A DNA stretch of 33,776 bases from Dehalococcoidia bacterium (GCA_025060295.1 JANXCH010000010.1:1-33776); one strand, 5' to 3'; positions 16,569-25,328 are shown, numbered from the stretch's first letter. The notes: generated by a model not told the origin, from the letters alone. Numbers and translations: made by a program.

Positions 16569-17768
16569 CTAGCCTTTTTGTCCCTCCCTCCGCACCACCA
16601 ACCACACCACCGGAATCGCCAACGCCTCCAGGGCGACGGCGAAGCCCACCACCCACCCAATACCCGCCTCATACAGTGCCCCCATGGCGGCGCTCCCCAC
16701 CATCCAGGCGATACCATAGGCTGCGTTGAAGACGCCGAAGGCCCAGCCCCGGCGCTCGGGCGGAGCCAGGGAGACCACCGCCGCTTTGCATACCGTCTCC
16801 TGGGCCCCCAGCACCACGCCCCACAGGAGCACCCCCGCCAGGGCCATCCCCGCCGAGGCGGAGAACACCAACGGGGCGATGGGCAGGCTGAGCAGGGGCA
16901 CCACCAGCAGGGAGCGCAGCCCCACCCGGTCAAACCAGCGCCCCAGGGCCAAACCCGCCAGGGCATCCACCCCCATCGCCAAGGCGAACAGGAGAGGGAT
17001 GTGCACCTCTGCCACCACGCCCGCCTGTTTGAAGTGGAAGCCCATGACCTGGAAGTGGGCGAAGCCCGCCACAGCCAGGGCAATGAAGGCGATGTAGAGC
17101 CAGAAGCGGGGGGACAGGCGGGACGCCTGGGCAGGGACGGGGGAGGGGGGCTCTAAGCGCTGGGGGTGGGGATACTGCCAACGCGCCAGGGCCAAAACCA
17201 GGAGGGCCATCCCCGCCGGCACGGCCAGAATGGCGAAAGCCCACCGATAGCCACCCCCCAGAGCCAAGGCCCCCGCCACCACCAGGGGGCCCGCCACGGC
17301 CCCTATCTGGTCCAGGGCCTCGTGGAGGCCGAAGGCCCACCCCCGCCCCAGACGGGCCGCAGCGTAAGAGAGCATGGTATCCCGTGCGGGGGTGCGTACC
17401 CCTTTGCCGATGCGTTCGGCCACGATAAGGGCCGAGGCCACATCCCACCGGCTGGCCAGGGCGAGAAGGGGCACGGCCGTCATGTTCACGGCATAGCCCA
17501 GCATAGCGATGGGCCAGTAGCGGCGGGTGCGGTCGGCCAGGTAGCCGGCAGGCAGGCGGAGGGCATAGCCCATCACCTCCCCCAGGCCGGCCACAACGCC
17601 GACGGTGGCGGCGGAGGCCCCCAGGTGGGCCAGGAAGGGGCCGGTGATGCTGCGGGCACCCTCATAAGCCACATCGGCGCAGAGGCTCACCACCCCCAGC
17701 AGGAGCACGAACCCCAGGGCACTGCGCAGGGGGGCGGGGGGAGCCTCCCCAGTGTGCGAGATGCGCAT
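16569..17768 (-). CDS. Major facilitator superfamily transporter
   Basis: A 399-residue integral membrane protein with about twelve hydrophobic segments, the normal MFS size. The first block (LGFVLLLGVVSLCADVAYEGARS) and the loop motif ADRTRRYWPIAMLGY between helices 2 and 3 match the MFS signature G-x-x-x-D-R-x-x-R-R. A second half starting near residue 215 repeats the fold. The branch resembles uncharacterised MFS proteins often annotated as drug or sugar efflux carriers; the substrate cannot be predicted. The ATG at 17768 has GGAGG six bases upstream. It is divergent from the lipoprotein gene at 17890 and upstream of the AT-richer two-gene unit, from which it is separated by 92 bases. Confidence 0.88.
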   Translation of the reverse strand: MRISHTGEAPPAPLRSALGFVLLLGVVSLCADVAYEGARSITGPFLAHLGASAATVGVVAGLGEVMGYALRLPAGYLADRTRRYWPIAMLGYAVNMTAVPLLALASRWDVASALIVAERIGKGVRTPARDTMLSYAAARLGRGWAFGLHEALDQIGAVAGPLVVAGALALGGGYRWAFAILAVPAGMALLVLALARWQYPHPQRLEPPSPVPAQASRLSPRFWLYIAFIALAVAGFAHFQVMGFHFKQAGVVAEVHIPLLFALAMGVDALAGLALGRWFDRVGLRSLLVVPLLSLPIAPLVFSASAGMALAGVLLWGVVLGAQETVCKAAVVSLAPPERRGWAFGVFNAAYGIAWMVGSAAMGALYEAGIGWVVGFAVALEALAIPVVWLVVRREGQKG

Positions 17769-17824
17769 GCACAGCCTCCGTGTACCGTTAAAAGAGAACT
17801 TGATGGCTGGTTACAGCATACACC

Positions 17825-17854
17825 TTGACGCCGAAAAATAAGCCATGTTAGATT
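17825..17854 (+). promoter_or_regulatory. Promoter for the lipoprotein gene
   Basis: TTGACG at 17825-17830 is followed after 18 bases by TAGATT (17849-17854), with TG one base before it as an extended -10; TTAGAT at 17-base spacing is an alternative reading. The ATG at 17890 lies about 35 bases downstream. Confidence 0.6.
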
Positions 17855-17889
17855 GGCGCTAGTTCGTAGGCGCTGGGATGGGGACGGTG

Positions 17890-18948
17890 ATGCCTAAGGT
17901 GCGCTACTTGGGAAGCCGAAAAGCCGCGGGAACAGCGCACACGGCCCTCTGAATTGCCCTCCTTCTGCTCTTGATGGCAGGTTGCACCCGTGTGGTGGTG
18001 GTTGTGGCGACTCCCACGCCAACAGCATCTGACACGCCTGGCCCCCTTGCACACTCGGTTGAATCCACACCTACATCACCTTCTACTCCTACGCCAACGG
18101 CCACGCCAACACCGACACCTAGACCCATCCCTACACCGACGCCGATACCGACACCTAGACCTACGCCCACTCCAGGCCCACGTTTGCAACAGCAATTGCC
18201 CAGACATGTCTATGAGGGTTTCTACAGAGCCTTCTACGAGGGCTGTCGGATTCCAGCTTTTGAAAGTCTCCGAGTCTTGCAGCAGTGGACCGGGAACCAA
18301 AACAAGCGGATAGAGTTTCGCCCACCAGAAGGTTCGTGGTTCTTGGCTGTTGTGGGCGCTCCTCAAGCCACCTTTTGGTCGTTCACCGCTCTTGTAGAAT
18401 CGCCTGGTGGGCAGAAATATCAAGTGTTAACAATAAACAATTCGGCAGGAGACACAAACAATGCCCATATGTGGTGCTCAACAGGCCGTTCTATTATACC
18501 GTATTTATTAGAGACGCAACCTGTCAATGTCGTTCGGACGGTTTTTCTTGTTGCTCCTGGTGCTGGTGACCCGCTCCCACGATCAGTTGCAACGGCATTA
18601 CAGGGGTTCTATGGGGATTGTCCTGAAAAGCCCTCTATTTACCAACTGCATGCCTCGATTCTAGCAACTTCACGGAGTGCCGTCCAAGGAACAATGACAA
18701 TCCCCTTTGATGTGCGTCCGCCTTTCTACTTCTTAGCAGTAGATTTTGATCCTCAGCAAAGCACTTGGCATTTCAGAAGTATAGATAGCAGCGCAAATTG
18801 GCGTTCATTGGGACCTAGTGTAAGTAGTGCCGACGGGAGGCGCATGGATTTCTCAGCGGTTTGTCCTCAGAGTCCGAGCCCCCACAGACTTGAGGTAGAC
18901 TGGAGTGGGGGACAATGGACACTTTATCTCATTATGGTCGCCCCGTAA
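17890..18948 (+). CDS. Predicted lipoprotein with Pro-Thr-rich linker; in-frame TGA in the signal peptide
   Basis: A secreted protein of about 352 codons. From the ATG at 17890 the frame begins MPKVRYLGSRKAAGTAHTAL, meets TGA at 17950-17952, then continues IALLLLLMAGC into the rest of the protein. Together these form a textbook lipoprotein signal peptide with lipobox LMAGC, so the TGA looks like a nonsense change or error, perhaps for a TGG codon. An internal start at the TTG or ATG at 17971-17976 would leave no n-region. A Pro-Thr repeat linker (about 25 to 68 residues after the Cys) is followed by a roughly 250-residue domain that I do not recognise, with a few cysteines. The gene is AT-richer than most neighbours, which hints at recent acquisition. 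A good promoter lies upstream. Confidence 0.7.
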
Positions 18949-18960
18949 TGATCAACTGTA

Positions 18961-19773
18961 CTATGACAATGGATCAGATTTTGTCACCTTTTTCTGGAAG
19001 AGCATCACATACTCGTGGCGGAAGATGTAGAACCCGCCCCGCAACGCCCGATAGCGCCACAGGTTGGTGGTCTTCCCCTTCCCTCGCTCGTTGCCCTGGA
19101 TGTCCTTCACATTGATGGCCTTCAGGCGCAGGCCCGCCTTCCGACACACCTCCATGCAATAGAACCCCAGGGGCACCCACTCCCCCCGCGTGTACTTGTC
19201 GCCGATGACCAGGGCCAGGTGCCGACCGGGGGCCAGCAGATCTACGGCGTTGGCCACCGCCTTGGCGAAGCGGTCTAGGAAAGCCTTCACCGTCGGGGCA
19301 CGGGACAGATCACGGGGGTCATCGCTGAACTTGATGATGTCGTGGTAGGGGGGATGGAGGATAAGGCAGTGGGCGTGGGAGAGGCCCAGACGGTGCAGTT
19401 CGTCCCGCACCCGCTGGGCGGTGGAGGGCTCACAGGCGTCCAGCCCCTCCAGCACAACCGTGTGGACGCCGTAGGGGTTTTCGGCCTGCTCTACTACCTC
19501 TTGGGCGCGCCTGGCCACATGGGGCACCAGTTCCACGCCGATGCCGTGGCGCCCCAGGCGGCGGCACTCGATGAGCGTGGTGCCCAACCCGCAGAACAGG
19601 TCCACCACCACCTCCCCCGGCTGGGTGAAGCGGCGGAGCACCTGGTTGGGGATTTGGGGGACAAAGTTGCCCCAGTATTCGGGGGTGTGGACGCTGGAGG
19701 CGTCCCTGCGCCCCAGAAGCCACAGGGAGTCTAAGATGAGGTCATCGGGGGGAGAAACCCGAGTCGTTTTCAT
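18961..19773 (-). CDS. DNA methyltransferase-like protein (N6/N4 amino-methylase fold)
   Basis: A 270-residue Rossmann-fold protein when started at the ATG at 19773 (GGTGGG upstream). The AdoMet-binding motif is VVDLFCGLGTTLIECRRLG near residue 60. The catalytic tetrapeptide region reads LILHPPYHDIIKF, so the usual Asp or Asn of (D/N)PPY is replaced by His. The segment HLALVIGDKYTRGEWVPLG resembles the late motifs of DNA amino-methylases. Unlike the enzyme at 70-1192, motif I precedes motif IV here, a gamma/alpha-like order. It ends 12 bases from the convergent lipoprotein gene and lies 55 bases downstream of the DUF1828 gene. Given the odd catalytic motif, it may methylate something other than DNA or be inactive. 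Confidence 0.75.
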   Translation of the reverse strand: MKTTRVSPPDDLILDSLWLLGRRDASSVHTPEYWGNFVPQIPNQVLRRFTQPGEVVVDLFCGLGTTLIECRRLGRHGIGVELVPHVARRAQEVVEQAENPYGVHTVVLEGLDACEPSTAQRVRDELHRLGLSHAHCLILHPPYHDIIKFSDDPRDLSRAPTVKAFLDRFAKAVANAVDLLAPGRHLALVIGDKYTRGEWVPLGFYCMEVCRKAGLRLKAINVKDIQGNERGKGKTTNLWRYRALRGGFYIFRHEYVMLFQKKVTKSDPLS

Positions 19774-19828
19774 CCCACCACCTGCTGGGGCAATCGTTTT
19801 CTGCACAGGGGCGTGCTGAACCCTGCCT

Positions 19829-20590
19829 CTAAGGGACAACTTTGAACTCCTCTAGCAGGATCTTAAGCAATTGGTGTTCGTTGAGGGAAAAGAGACGATG
19901 GGGACACACCTCGGCGAATCGGCGTAGAGAGCGTTTATCCACCGCCCCTTCGTTCTCAAAGATGCCGAGGGGGATGAAGGAAATGCCCTGCCGTTCGTAC
20001 CAGTACAGTTTCACCGCCGCCCGGTCGCAGTGCTCGTTGTTGGCGATGGCAAAGGCGAAGATAGGGGCTCCTTCCCGCTCTATCTTGAAGTCCACAGTGT
20101 ACGCACCTTCCTGATCGACTTCCACTGTATAGTTTTTGACCACACGATCGGAGGGAAGGATTTTGGCGAGAACACGGGCTACATCCTCGTGGAAGATGCG
20201 CCGCACCTCCTCTCGGCGTAGATACAGGAGATCCACCACCTGCTGGAGCAGTTGGAGGTAGCGCAGGAGGCCCTTGCCCAGGTCGTAGGTGGCAAGGCGG
20301 ATTTCTCCGTTCTGCTCTTCGGCGCCAGCCCCCCGCAAAATGGCCCCAAAACGCTCCTGGCGGGCCGGCGTATCAATCGTGAACTCCAAATCGGCCAGGT
20401 GGAAGAGAGTGTGCCCGTGGTCGGTGAACACCCAACCTTCACCCTTTTGCTGAACGGCGACGACGAAATGGTCGCCGTCGGGGAAAGCGAAAGGCGTGTC
20501 AATGACCCAGAGACCGGGTTCCACTTCGTTTACACGGACAGCCCGGCAGAGGCTCGTGCACAGCATCTCTTCTAATCGGCGCTTCTCCAT
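19829..20590 (-). CDS. DUF1828-domain protein
   Basis: A 253-residue protein. The N-terminal half fits the DUF1828 family, with the strand pair GLWVIDTPFAFPDGDHFVVAV followed by GWVFTDHGHTLFHLADLEFTI (about residues 48-70). The C-terminal half (about 130-250) resembles the DUF1829-type partner domain, with VDFKIEREGAPIFAFAIAN and an ISFIPLGIF strand. Neither domain has an established biochemical function that I know of; both recur near restriction, methylase and toxin-like genes. It begins 2 bases after the small gene upstream and is followed by the methyltransferase-like gene. This tight spacing suggests that the three act together. Confidence 0.68.
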   Translation of the reverse strand: MEKRRLEEMLCTSLCRAVRVNEVEPGLWVIDTPFAFPDGDHFVVAVQQKGEGWVFTDHGHTLFHLADLEFTIDTPARQERFGAILRGAGAEEQNGEIRLATYDLGKGLLRYLQLLQQVVDLLYLRREEVRRIFHEDVARVLAKILPSDRVVKNYTVEVDQEGAYTVDFKIEREGAPIFAFAIANNEHCDRAAVKLYWYERQGISFIPLGIFENEGAVDKRSLRRFAEVCPHRLFSLNEHQLLKILLEEFKVVP

Positions 20591-20592
20591 AC

Positions 20593-21093
20593 CTATCCCC
20601 CTAAAGGAAGTGGTAACTGATCACCGGGAGGTCGCTGTAGAGCACACTCCTGGATAAACTGCTCCCACGCCTCCTCCAGACTGGTGAAATGCGCCAGCAC
20701 AGCATAGTGGTCATGCCTTTCTGGGTTCTTCTCCCCATAGCGTTGCGTAGCCTTGTGGATATGGGGTTGACCTGCGGGGACTATCTCCCCCTCCAGGTCG
20801 TTCTCGTGGGCAGTCCGCAGAGGGCCGTGGTATCTCCGCAATCGCACCGCTCCATACTGAGGGTGGGTATAGAGGAGAACGATGGAGTAATCGTGCGGAA
20901 GCAGAGTGTTGGTGCGTACGATCACCTGGAAGTGATGCTCACCTACTGTGATGTCCACACGCCCCTCCTCATGGGGCTGGTGCCCTCCTTTAGGGCGTCG
21001 GCGTTTCATCAACCTTTCCCAATAGTCGGCGGGCAAAGGCTTCGGAAGACGCACCAGGAATTCTATTTCTTCATCGGTCAGAGGTGGAGGCAT
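20593..21093 (-). CDS. Uncharacterised protein of the DUF1828 locus
   Basis: A 166-residue protein that I do not recognise with confidence; it resembles small hypothetical proteins found beside DUF1828 genes. The N-terminus (LTDEEIEFLVRLPKPLP) looks like a short helix followed by a Pro-rich turn. The middle is beta-rich: VDITVGEHHFQVIVRTNT, then SIVLLYTHPQYGAVRLRRYHGP. The HPQYGAVRLRRYHG and PHIHKATQRYG segments give several conserved-looking His and Tyr residues, which could be a binding or active site. The C-terminus is a helix ending in a low-complexity tail. Its first 23 bases overlap the 3' end of the glutamine amidotransferase gene, suggesting translational coupling, and no strong ribosome binding site is visible. 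Confidence 0.7.
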   Translation of the reverse strand: MPPPLTDEEIEFLVRLPKPLPADYWERLMKRRRPKGGHQPHEEGRVDITVGEHHFQVIVRTNTLLPHDYSIVLLYTHPQYGAVRLRRYHGPLRTAHENDLEGEIVPAGQPHIHKATQRYGEKNPERHDHYAVLAHFTSLEEAWEQFIQECALQRPPGDQLPLPLGG

Positions 21094-21802
21094 CGCTTCT
21101 AACAGCTCTAGTGCCCTTGCGGGCAGCGGCGTGCTCTACGAGGAAGCGGAACAGGTTCTGGAACTGGGGCGGGACCTCCTTCACCCGCTCGGGGTGGCAT
21201 TGCACCCCCAGCACCCAGGTCTTCCCCGGGTGCTCCAGCCCCTCAATGATGCCGTCCTCCACGCTATAGGCCGAGGCCAGGAGCACGGGGGCCTTCTGGG
21301 CCTCCCGCAGGCCCTGGTGGTGGCGCGAGTTCACCCGCACCACACCTCCACTCCCCACAACCTGGGCCAGTTTGCTCCCCGGGGTGATGAAGATGCGATG
21401 GTAGGCCGACTCCCACCGCCCATCCCGGCGCTCGGCGCGGTGGCCGGGGATGTCCTGGAGCAGTTTGCCCCCCATGACCACATTGAGAGCTTGCATCCCC
21501 CGGCAGATGCCCAAGACGGGGTAGTCCCGCTCCACGGCCAGACGCAAGAGGGGCAGTTCCACCTCGTCGCGGGCGCGGAGCACTTCCAGGCCTGCGGCGG
21601 GGTCGGGGGCCTCCCCGTAGAAGGCGGGGTCAATGTCGGGCCCGCCGGTGAGCAAGAGGCCATCCACCTCGGCCAGGATGGCCTCGGGGGGGCGCTTCTC
21701 CTGGGGGGTGATGAGCACCACCTCCGCCCCGTGGGGCAGAAGGGCCTCCACATACGGGCGCGCCCAACGGTCGTCAGTGGTGGTCACAGCAATGCGCGGC
21801 AT
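21071..21802 (-). CDS. Class I glutamine amidotransferase-like (peptidase C26, PuuD-type) hydrolase
   Basis: A 243-residue protein of the gamma-glutamyl-GABA hydrolase type, which removes glutamate from gamma-glutamylated amines. The catalytic nucleophile is the Cys of GICRGMQALNV (about residue 100), with the partner His and Glu in VQCHPERVKE (about 203). The TGGPDIDP motif near residue 53 forms the oxyanion region. The segment SRHHQGL is typical of this branch. Stand-alone members act in polyamine or gamma-glutamyl catabolism, but no polyamine gene is close by. It overlaps the next gene by 23 bases. An extended -10 TGCTATCCT lies just upstream (21826-21834). Confidence 0.9.
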   Translation of the reverse strand: MPRIAVTTTDDRWARPYVEALLPHGAEVVLITPQEKRPPEAILAEVDGLLLTGGPDIDPAFYGEAPDPAAGLEVLRARDEVELPLLRLAVERDYPVLGICRGMQALNVVMGGKLLQDIPGHRAERRDGRWESAYHRIFITPGSKLAQVVGSGGVVRVNSRHHQGLREAQKAPVLLASAYSVEDGIIEGLEHPGKTWVLGVQCHPERVKEVPPQFQNLFRFLVEHAAARKGTRAVRSDASTSDR

Positions 21803-21825
21803 GCGTCCTCCTGGGGTGCGCTTCC

Positions 21826-21834
21826 AGGATAGCA
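21826..21834 (-). promoter_or_regulatory. Extended -10 element for the amidotransferase run
   Basis: The minus strand reads TGCTATCCT, an extended -10 box, 23 bases before the start codon at 21802. It is one of several TGn-type -10 elements in the window and may drive the four genes from 21802 down to 18961. Confidence 0.4.
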
Positions 21835-21925
21835 GAAGCCTCTGAAGGGGGACAGGAGGGAGGCGGCATGGCGGTCCTCCCTGTGGGGAGGTATACTGCC
21901 CCCCCCAGCATCAAGGAGGTATGCT

Positions 21926-22099
21926 ATGCGTTGTGCACGGGTGCACGTGCACGGTCGGGAGCACTACGCCGTCGTGGAGGGGCAACAGGTGCGTCTCCTG
22001 CGGAGAAGCCCCTTCGGGCGGTGGCAGGCTACTGACAAGGCGCATCTCCAGACTGCACCGAGGGGGACAAGGAAAGCCTCTGCTTCGGTTTCTGTTTGA
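21926..22099 (+). pseudogene. N-terminal remnant of a fumarylacetoacetate hydrolase family gene
   Basis: A 57-residue frame starting with a good AAGGAGG site and an upstream TATACT (21892-21897). MRCARVHVHGREHYAVVEG, then VRLLRRSPFGRW, resemble the N-terminal domain of fumarylacetoacetate hydrolase family proteins (typically MRxVRFxxxGxxxxGVxEG). The frame stops at TGA 22097, and no catalytic domain follows in any frame before ruvB, so about 80 percent of the gene is missing. It is likely a deletion remnant still carrying expression signals. It could also be a small unrelated protein. Confidence 0.5.
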
Positions 22100-22152
22100 T
22101 CTGCGCAAGCGCGGCTATCCTTTCCCCGCCTCACTCCGCAGCCTACGCCGCC

Positions 22153-23247
22153 CTACAACCCCTCCAAACGCCCCTGGGCGGGGGGTGCACCCCGCCCCCG
22201 CGGCACCCCCAGATACTCATACGCCAGACGCGTCGCCACACGCCCCCGAGGCGTCCGCTCCACGAACCCCCTCTGCAACAGATACGGCTCGTACACATCC
22301 ATCACCGTATCCGGGTCCTCCGACAGGGCCGCCGCCAGCGTCTCCAACCCCACCGGCCCCCCATCAAACTTCTCCACCAGCGTCCGCAGCAGCCGCCGGT
22401 CCACTGGGTCCAGCCCCAGGGCGTCCACCTCCAGGTGGACCAGCGCCTCCCGCGCCAGGGCCAGCGTGACCCGTCCATCCCCCTTCACCTGGGCATAGTC
22501 CCGCACCCGCTTCAGCAGGCGATTGGCCACCCGCGGCGTCCCCCGCGAGCGCTGGGCAATCTCCTGCAGAGCCTCCTCCTCCGCCTCCACCTGGAGCAGA
22601 CGGGCCGAACGGCGCAAAAGGACCGTCAGTTCCTCGGGGGTGTAGAAGTCCAGGCGAAACACCAGCCCAAACCTGTCCCGCAAGGGCGGGGAGATGGCCG
22701 CATAGCGCGTGGTGGCCCCCACCAGGGTGAAGGGGCGCAGGGTCAGGCGCACCGCCTTGGCGCTCTCTCCTTTCCCCCACACGATGTCCAGGCGGAAGTC
22801 CTCCAAGGCCGGGTAGAGCACCTCCTCCACCGCCGGGTGGAGGCGATGCACCTCGTCAATGAACAGCACATCCCCCGCCCCCAGGCGGGTGAGCAGGGCA
22901 GCCACATCCCCCTTGCGCTCCAACGCCGGCCCCGAGGTTATCCGCAACTGGGCACCCATCTCGTGGGCCACAATGCCCGCTAAAGTGGTCTTCCCCAGCC
23001 CGGGCGGGCCATACAGGAGCAGGTGGTCCAACGGCTCCCCGCGCCCTTTGGCTGCCTGGATGGCGATACGGAGGGTCTCCTTCACCTTCTCCTGGCCCAC
23101 AAACTCGTCCAGGGTCTTGGGGCGCAGGGCGCGGTCTAGGGCCTGATCCTCCCCCTGGACGCTCCCCAACACCAGCCGACGGGCAGGGGCGATGTGGGAA
23201 GCCGGTCCACCCCTTTGGGGCGACCCCGTGGGACGCTCCCGCCTCAT
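22153..23247 (-). CDS. ruvB: Holliday junction branch migration helicase RuvB
   Basis: A 364-residue AAA+ ATPase that drives branch migration with RuvA during recombination repair. The Walker A motif GPPGLGKTT holds Lys86, the Walker B segment LFIDEVHRL holds Asp131 and Glu132, and sensor 1 is in LVGATTRYA. The C-terminal winged-helix domain with [18 protein letters not shown] is complete. The ATG overlaps the trpC stop codon (ATGA), implying coupling. ruvA and ruvC are not nearby. The first 35 residues are a longer basic leader than usual. Identification is certain. Confidence 0.97.
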   Translation of the reverse strand: MRRERPTGSPQRGGPASHIAPARRLVLGSVQGEDQALDRALRPKTLDEFVGQEKVKETLRIAIQAAKGRGEPLDHLLLYGPPGLGKTTLAGIVAHEMGAQLRITSGPALERKGDVAALLTRLGAGDVLFIDEVHRLHPAVEEVLYPALEDFRLDIVWGKGESAKAVRLTLRPFTLVGATTRYAAISPPLRDRFGLVFRLDFYTPEELTVLLRRSARLLQVEAEEEALQEIAQRSRGTPRVANRLLKRVRDYAQVKGDGRVTLALAREALVHLEVDALGLDPVDRRLLRTLVEKFDGGPVGLETLAAALSEDPDTVMDVYEPYLLQRGFVERTPRGRVATRLAYEYLGVPRGRGAPPAQGRLEGL

Positions 23248-24032
23248 GCTTTCCCCAACAGTTCCCGTATCTTGGCTGCCGGGTCAGGACTTGTTACCAA
23301 CGCCTCCCCCACCAGGATGGCGTGGACACCCGCCCTCTGCACCCGCACCACATCTTGACGGGTGGCGATGCCGCTTTCGCTGACCACCACCTTCCCCCGC
23401 GGCACCCGCGGTGCCAGGCGCTCCGTAACGGCCAAGTCCGTGTGGAAGGTGTGCAGGTCGCGGTTGTTGATGCCGATAATCTCTGCCCCCGCCGCCAGGG
23501 CGCGCTCCATCTCCGCCTCGGTGTGCACCTCTACCAGACACTGGAGCCACAGGCGCCCCGCCTCCCGCAGGAGGGCCGTCAACTCTTCTTGCGTGAGGGC
23601 GGCGACGATGAGGAGCACCCCATCCGCCCCCGCCGCCCGCGCCTCATAGAGTTGATACACGTCAAGGATGAAGTCCTTGCGCAGGACAGGGATGCCCAGA
23701 GGGTGTACCGCTTCAGCCACGCGCCGGAGATCGTCCAGGCTCCCCTGGAAATGGCGGTCGGTGAGCACCGAGATGGCCGCCGCTCCGCTGTGGGCATAGG
23801 TGGTGGCCAGGGCGACGGGGTCCAGGTGGGGGTTGAGGGCGCCCTTGGAGGGGGAGGCGCGCTTCACTTCGGCCATGAGGCGCACCGGGGGCCCCCACAG
23901 AGCGCCCGATAGGTTCAGGGGCGGGGGCAAGCCCGCCACCTGCCGCTCTAGGTGGGCCAGGGGGAGGCGCCCCTTCTGGGCGTCCACCTCCCTGCGCTTC
24001 TCCTGCAATATCGCCTCCAGGATAGTGGGCAT
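23244..24032 (-). CDS. trpC: Indole-3-glycerol phosphate synthase
   Basis: A 262-residue TIM-barrel enzyme of tryptophan biosynthesis that closes the indole ring from carboxyphenylaminodeoxyribulose phosphate. The hallmark [11 protein letters not shown] has Lys57, the conserved RKDFI holds the second active-site lysine, and GINNRDL and VSESGI are in place. It overlaps ruvB by four bases. trpD lies 244 bases upstream on the same strand, with a structured leader between them, so the two may be partly uncoupled. Other trp genes are outside the window. Confidence 0.96.
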   Translation of the reverse strand: MPTILEAILQEKRREVDAQKGRLPLAHLERQVAGLPPPLNLSGALWGPPVRLMAEVKRASPSKGALNPHLDPVALATTYAHSGAAAISVLTDRHFQGSLDDLRRVAEAVHPLGIPVLRKDFILDVYQLYEARAAGADGVLLIVAALTQEELTALLREAGRLWLQCLVEVHTEAEMERALAAGAEIIGINNRDLHTFHTDLAVTERLAPRVPRGKVVVSESGIATRQDVVRVQRAGVHAILVGEALVTSPDPAAKIRELLGKA

Positions 24033-24276
24033 CTCTTAGCGTGTCCTAGCGCCTAGGATACGGACGGGTTGGTCTGTCCTCGCGCTCCCCTCGCCCGAGA
24101 GACGATGCCTCCCTCCTCGTAGCACTGGGGGAGGGGCACAGCCGACATTACCGTTGCTTCGGGAATTGCGCACCCCTGTCTCCCGCACCCATTCTAGCCT
24201 CGCTCCAGCCTGGGGAAGCACACGCACACGATGGGCGCAGACATCTCCCCTTCTTTCCGGGCGCACTGGGCGCTTC
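24033..24276 (-). promoter_or_regulatory. Leader region upstream of trpC
   Basis: The 244 bases between trpD and trpC hold a minus-strand TAGAAT preceded by GGC (24191-24196), a plausible -10, leaving about 150 bases of untranslated leader. Within it CCCTCC can pair with GGAGGG around a 12-base loop, and GTC-CTCG can pair with CGAGGAC with one bulge nearer the start codon. I see no run of Trp codons in a leader peptide and no T-box AGGGTGG motif, so tryptophan attenuation is not supported. A short frame across this gap has no protein-like features. Confidence 0.4.
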
Positions 24277-25293
24277 CTATCCTCCCCCCACCCTCTGGCT
24301 CACCGCCACCCACCGCTCCAACAGCGCCCCCGCCCGCCCGCTGTCCACCGCCTCCTGGGCCAGGCGTATCCCCTCGGCCAGGGTGCCCGCCAGCCCGTAC
24401 ACCACCAGCCCCGCCCCCGCATTGAGAACCACCCCATCCCGCAGAGGCCCCCGCTCCCCCTTCAGGAGGGCCCATAGGCGTTGAGCATTCTCCTGGGGCG
24501 TCCCCCCTTTCAGATCCTCGGGACGAGCGCGCGGCAAGCCCACCCCTTCGGGTGTAAGGGTGAAGAAGCGGAGGCCGTCGGTCTGTACATCCCACACACG
24601 GGTAGGGGCGCACAGGGTCAGTTCGTCCAGGCCATCCTCCCCGTGCACCACCCACGCCCGCCGCACCCCCAACAGGCGCAACACCTGGGCCAGCATCTCC
24701 CCCATGCCAGGATCGGCCACGCCCAGCACCTGGAACTGGGCACCGGCGGGATTGGTCAGGGGCCCCAGGATGTTGAACACGGTGCGGATGCCCAACTCCC
24801 TCCGCACGGGGGCGGCATGCTTCATCGCCGGGTGAAACACGGGGGCAAAGCAGAAGCCGATGCCCACCTCGCGGATGCACTGGGCAACCCCCTCGGGCCC
24901 CAGGGCAATGCGCACTCCACACGCCTCCAAGAGGTCGGCACTCCCCGAGGCACTGGAGACGGCGCGGTTACCGTGCTTGGCCACTTTGGCTCCCGCTGCC
25001 GCACACACGATGGCCGCCGCCGTGGAGAAGTTGAAGGTGCCGGCGCGGTCGCCCCCCGTCCCGCAGGTGTCCAGCAGGGGGAAGGGCACCTCTACCCGCA
25101 GGGCCTTGGCGCGCATGGCCTGGGCCATCCCCGCCACCTCCTCGGCTGTCTCCCCCTTCATGCGCAGGGCCACGAGGAAGCCAGCCACCTGGGCGGGGGT
25201 GGCCTGCCCGTCCATAATCGTCTGCATCGCCTGGCGCGCCTGCTCCTGCGAAAGGGAGCGACGGGCGACCACGAGTTCCAGAATTTCCCGCAT
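24277..25293 (-). CDS. trpD: Anthranilate phosphoribosyltransferase
   Basis: A 338-residue enzyme that joins anthranilate to PRPP in tryptophan biosynthesis. The PRPP-binding motif CGTGGDRAGTFNFSTAAA is near residue 79, KHGNRAVSSASGSADLLEACG near 105, and the anthranilate-binding region with R in VRRELGIRTVFNILGPLTNPA near 163. I start at the ATG at 25293 (MREILELVVARR); the frame is open upstream but the promoter TACAAT lies in that stretch. It is single-function, not fused to trpG. The C-terminus ends about 240 bases before trpC. Confidence 0.96.
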   Translation of the reverse strand: MREILELVVARRSLSQEQARQAMQTIMDGQATPAQVAGFLVALRMKGETAEEVAGMAQAMRAKALRVEVPFPLLDTCGTGGDRAGTFNFSTAAAIVCAAAGAKVAKHGNRAVSSASGSADLLEACGVRIALGPEGVAQCIREVGIGFCFAPVFHPAMKHAAPVRRELGIRTVFNILGPLTNPAGAQFQVLGVADPGMGEMLAQVLRLLGVRRAWVVHGEDGLDELTLCAPTRVWDVQTDGLRFFTLTPEGVGLPRARPEDLKGGTPQENAQRLWALLKGERGPLRDGVVLNAGAGLVVYGLAGTLAEGIRLAQEAVDSGRAGALLERWVAVSQRVGGG

Positions 25294-25328
25294 GCGTGGG
25301 GCTCCGCAAGCGGACGGTGCCACCTCCC

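Noticed and set aside
17950-17952. TGA as a recoded tryptophan or selenocysteine codon
   Set aside because: TGA is used as the ordinary stop for thrC and trpC, and no selenocysteine insertion hairpin was seen, so recoding is not supported.
24036-24266. A 76-residue frame upstream of trpC as a gene
   Set aside because: It has no ribosome binding site, an Arg- and Gly-rich shadow-like composition, and overlaps the probable promoter.
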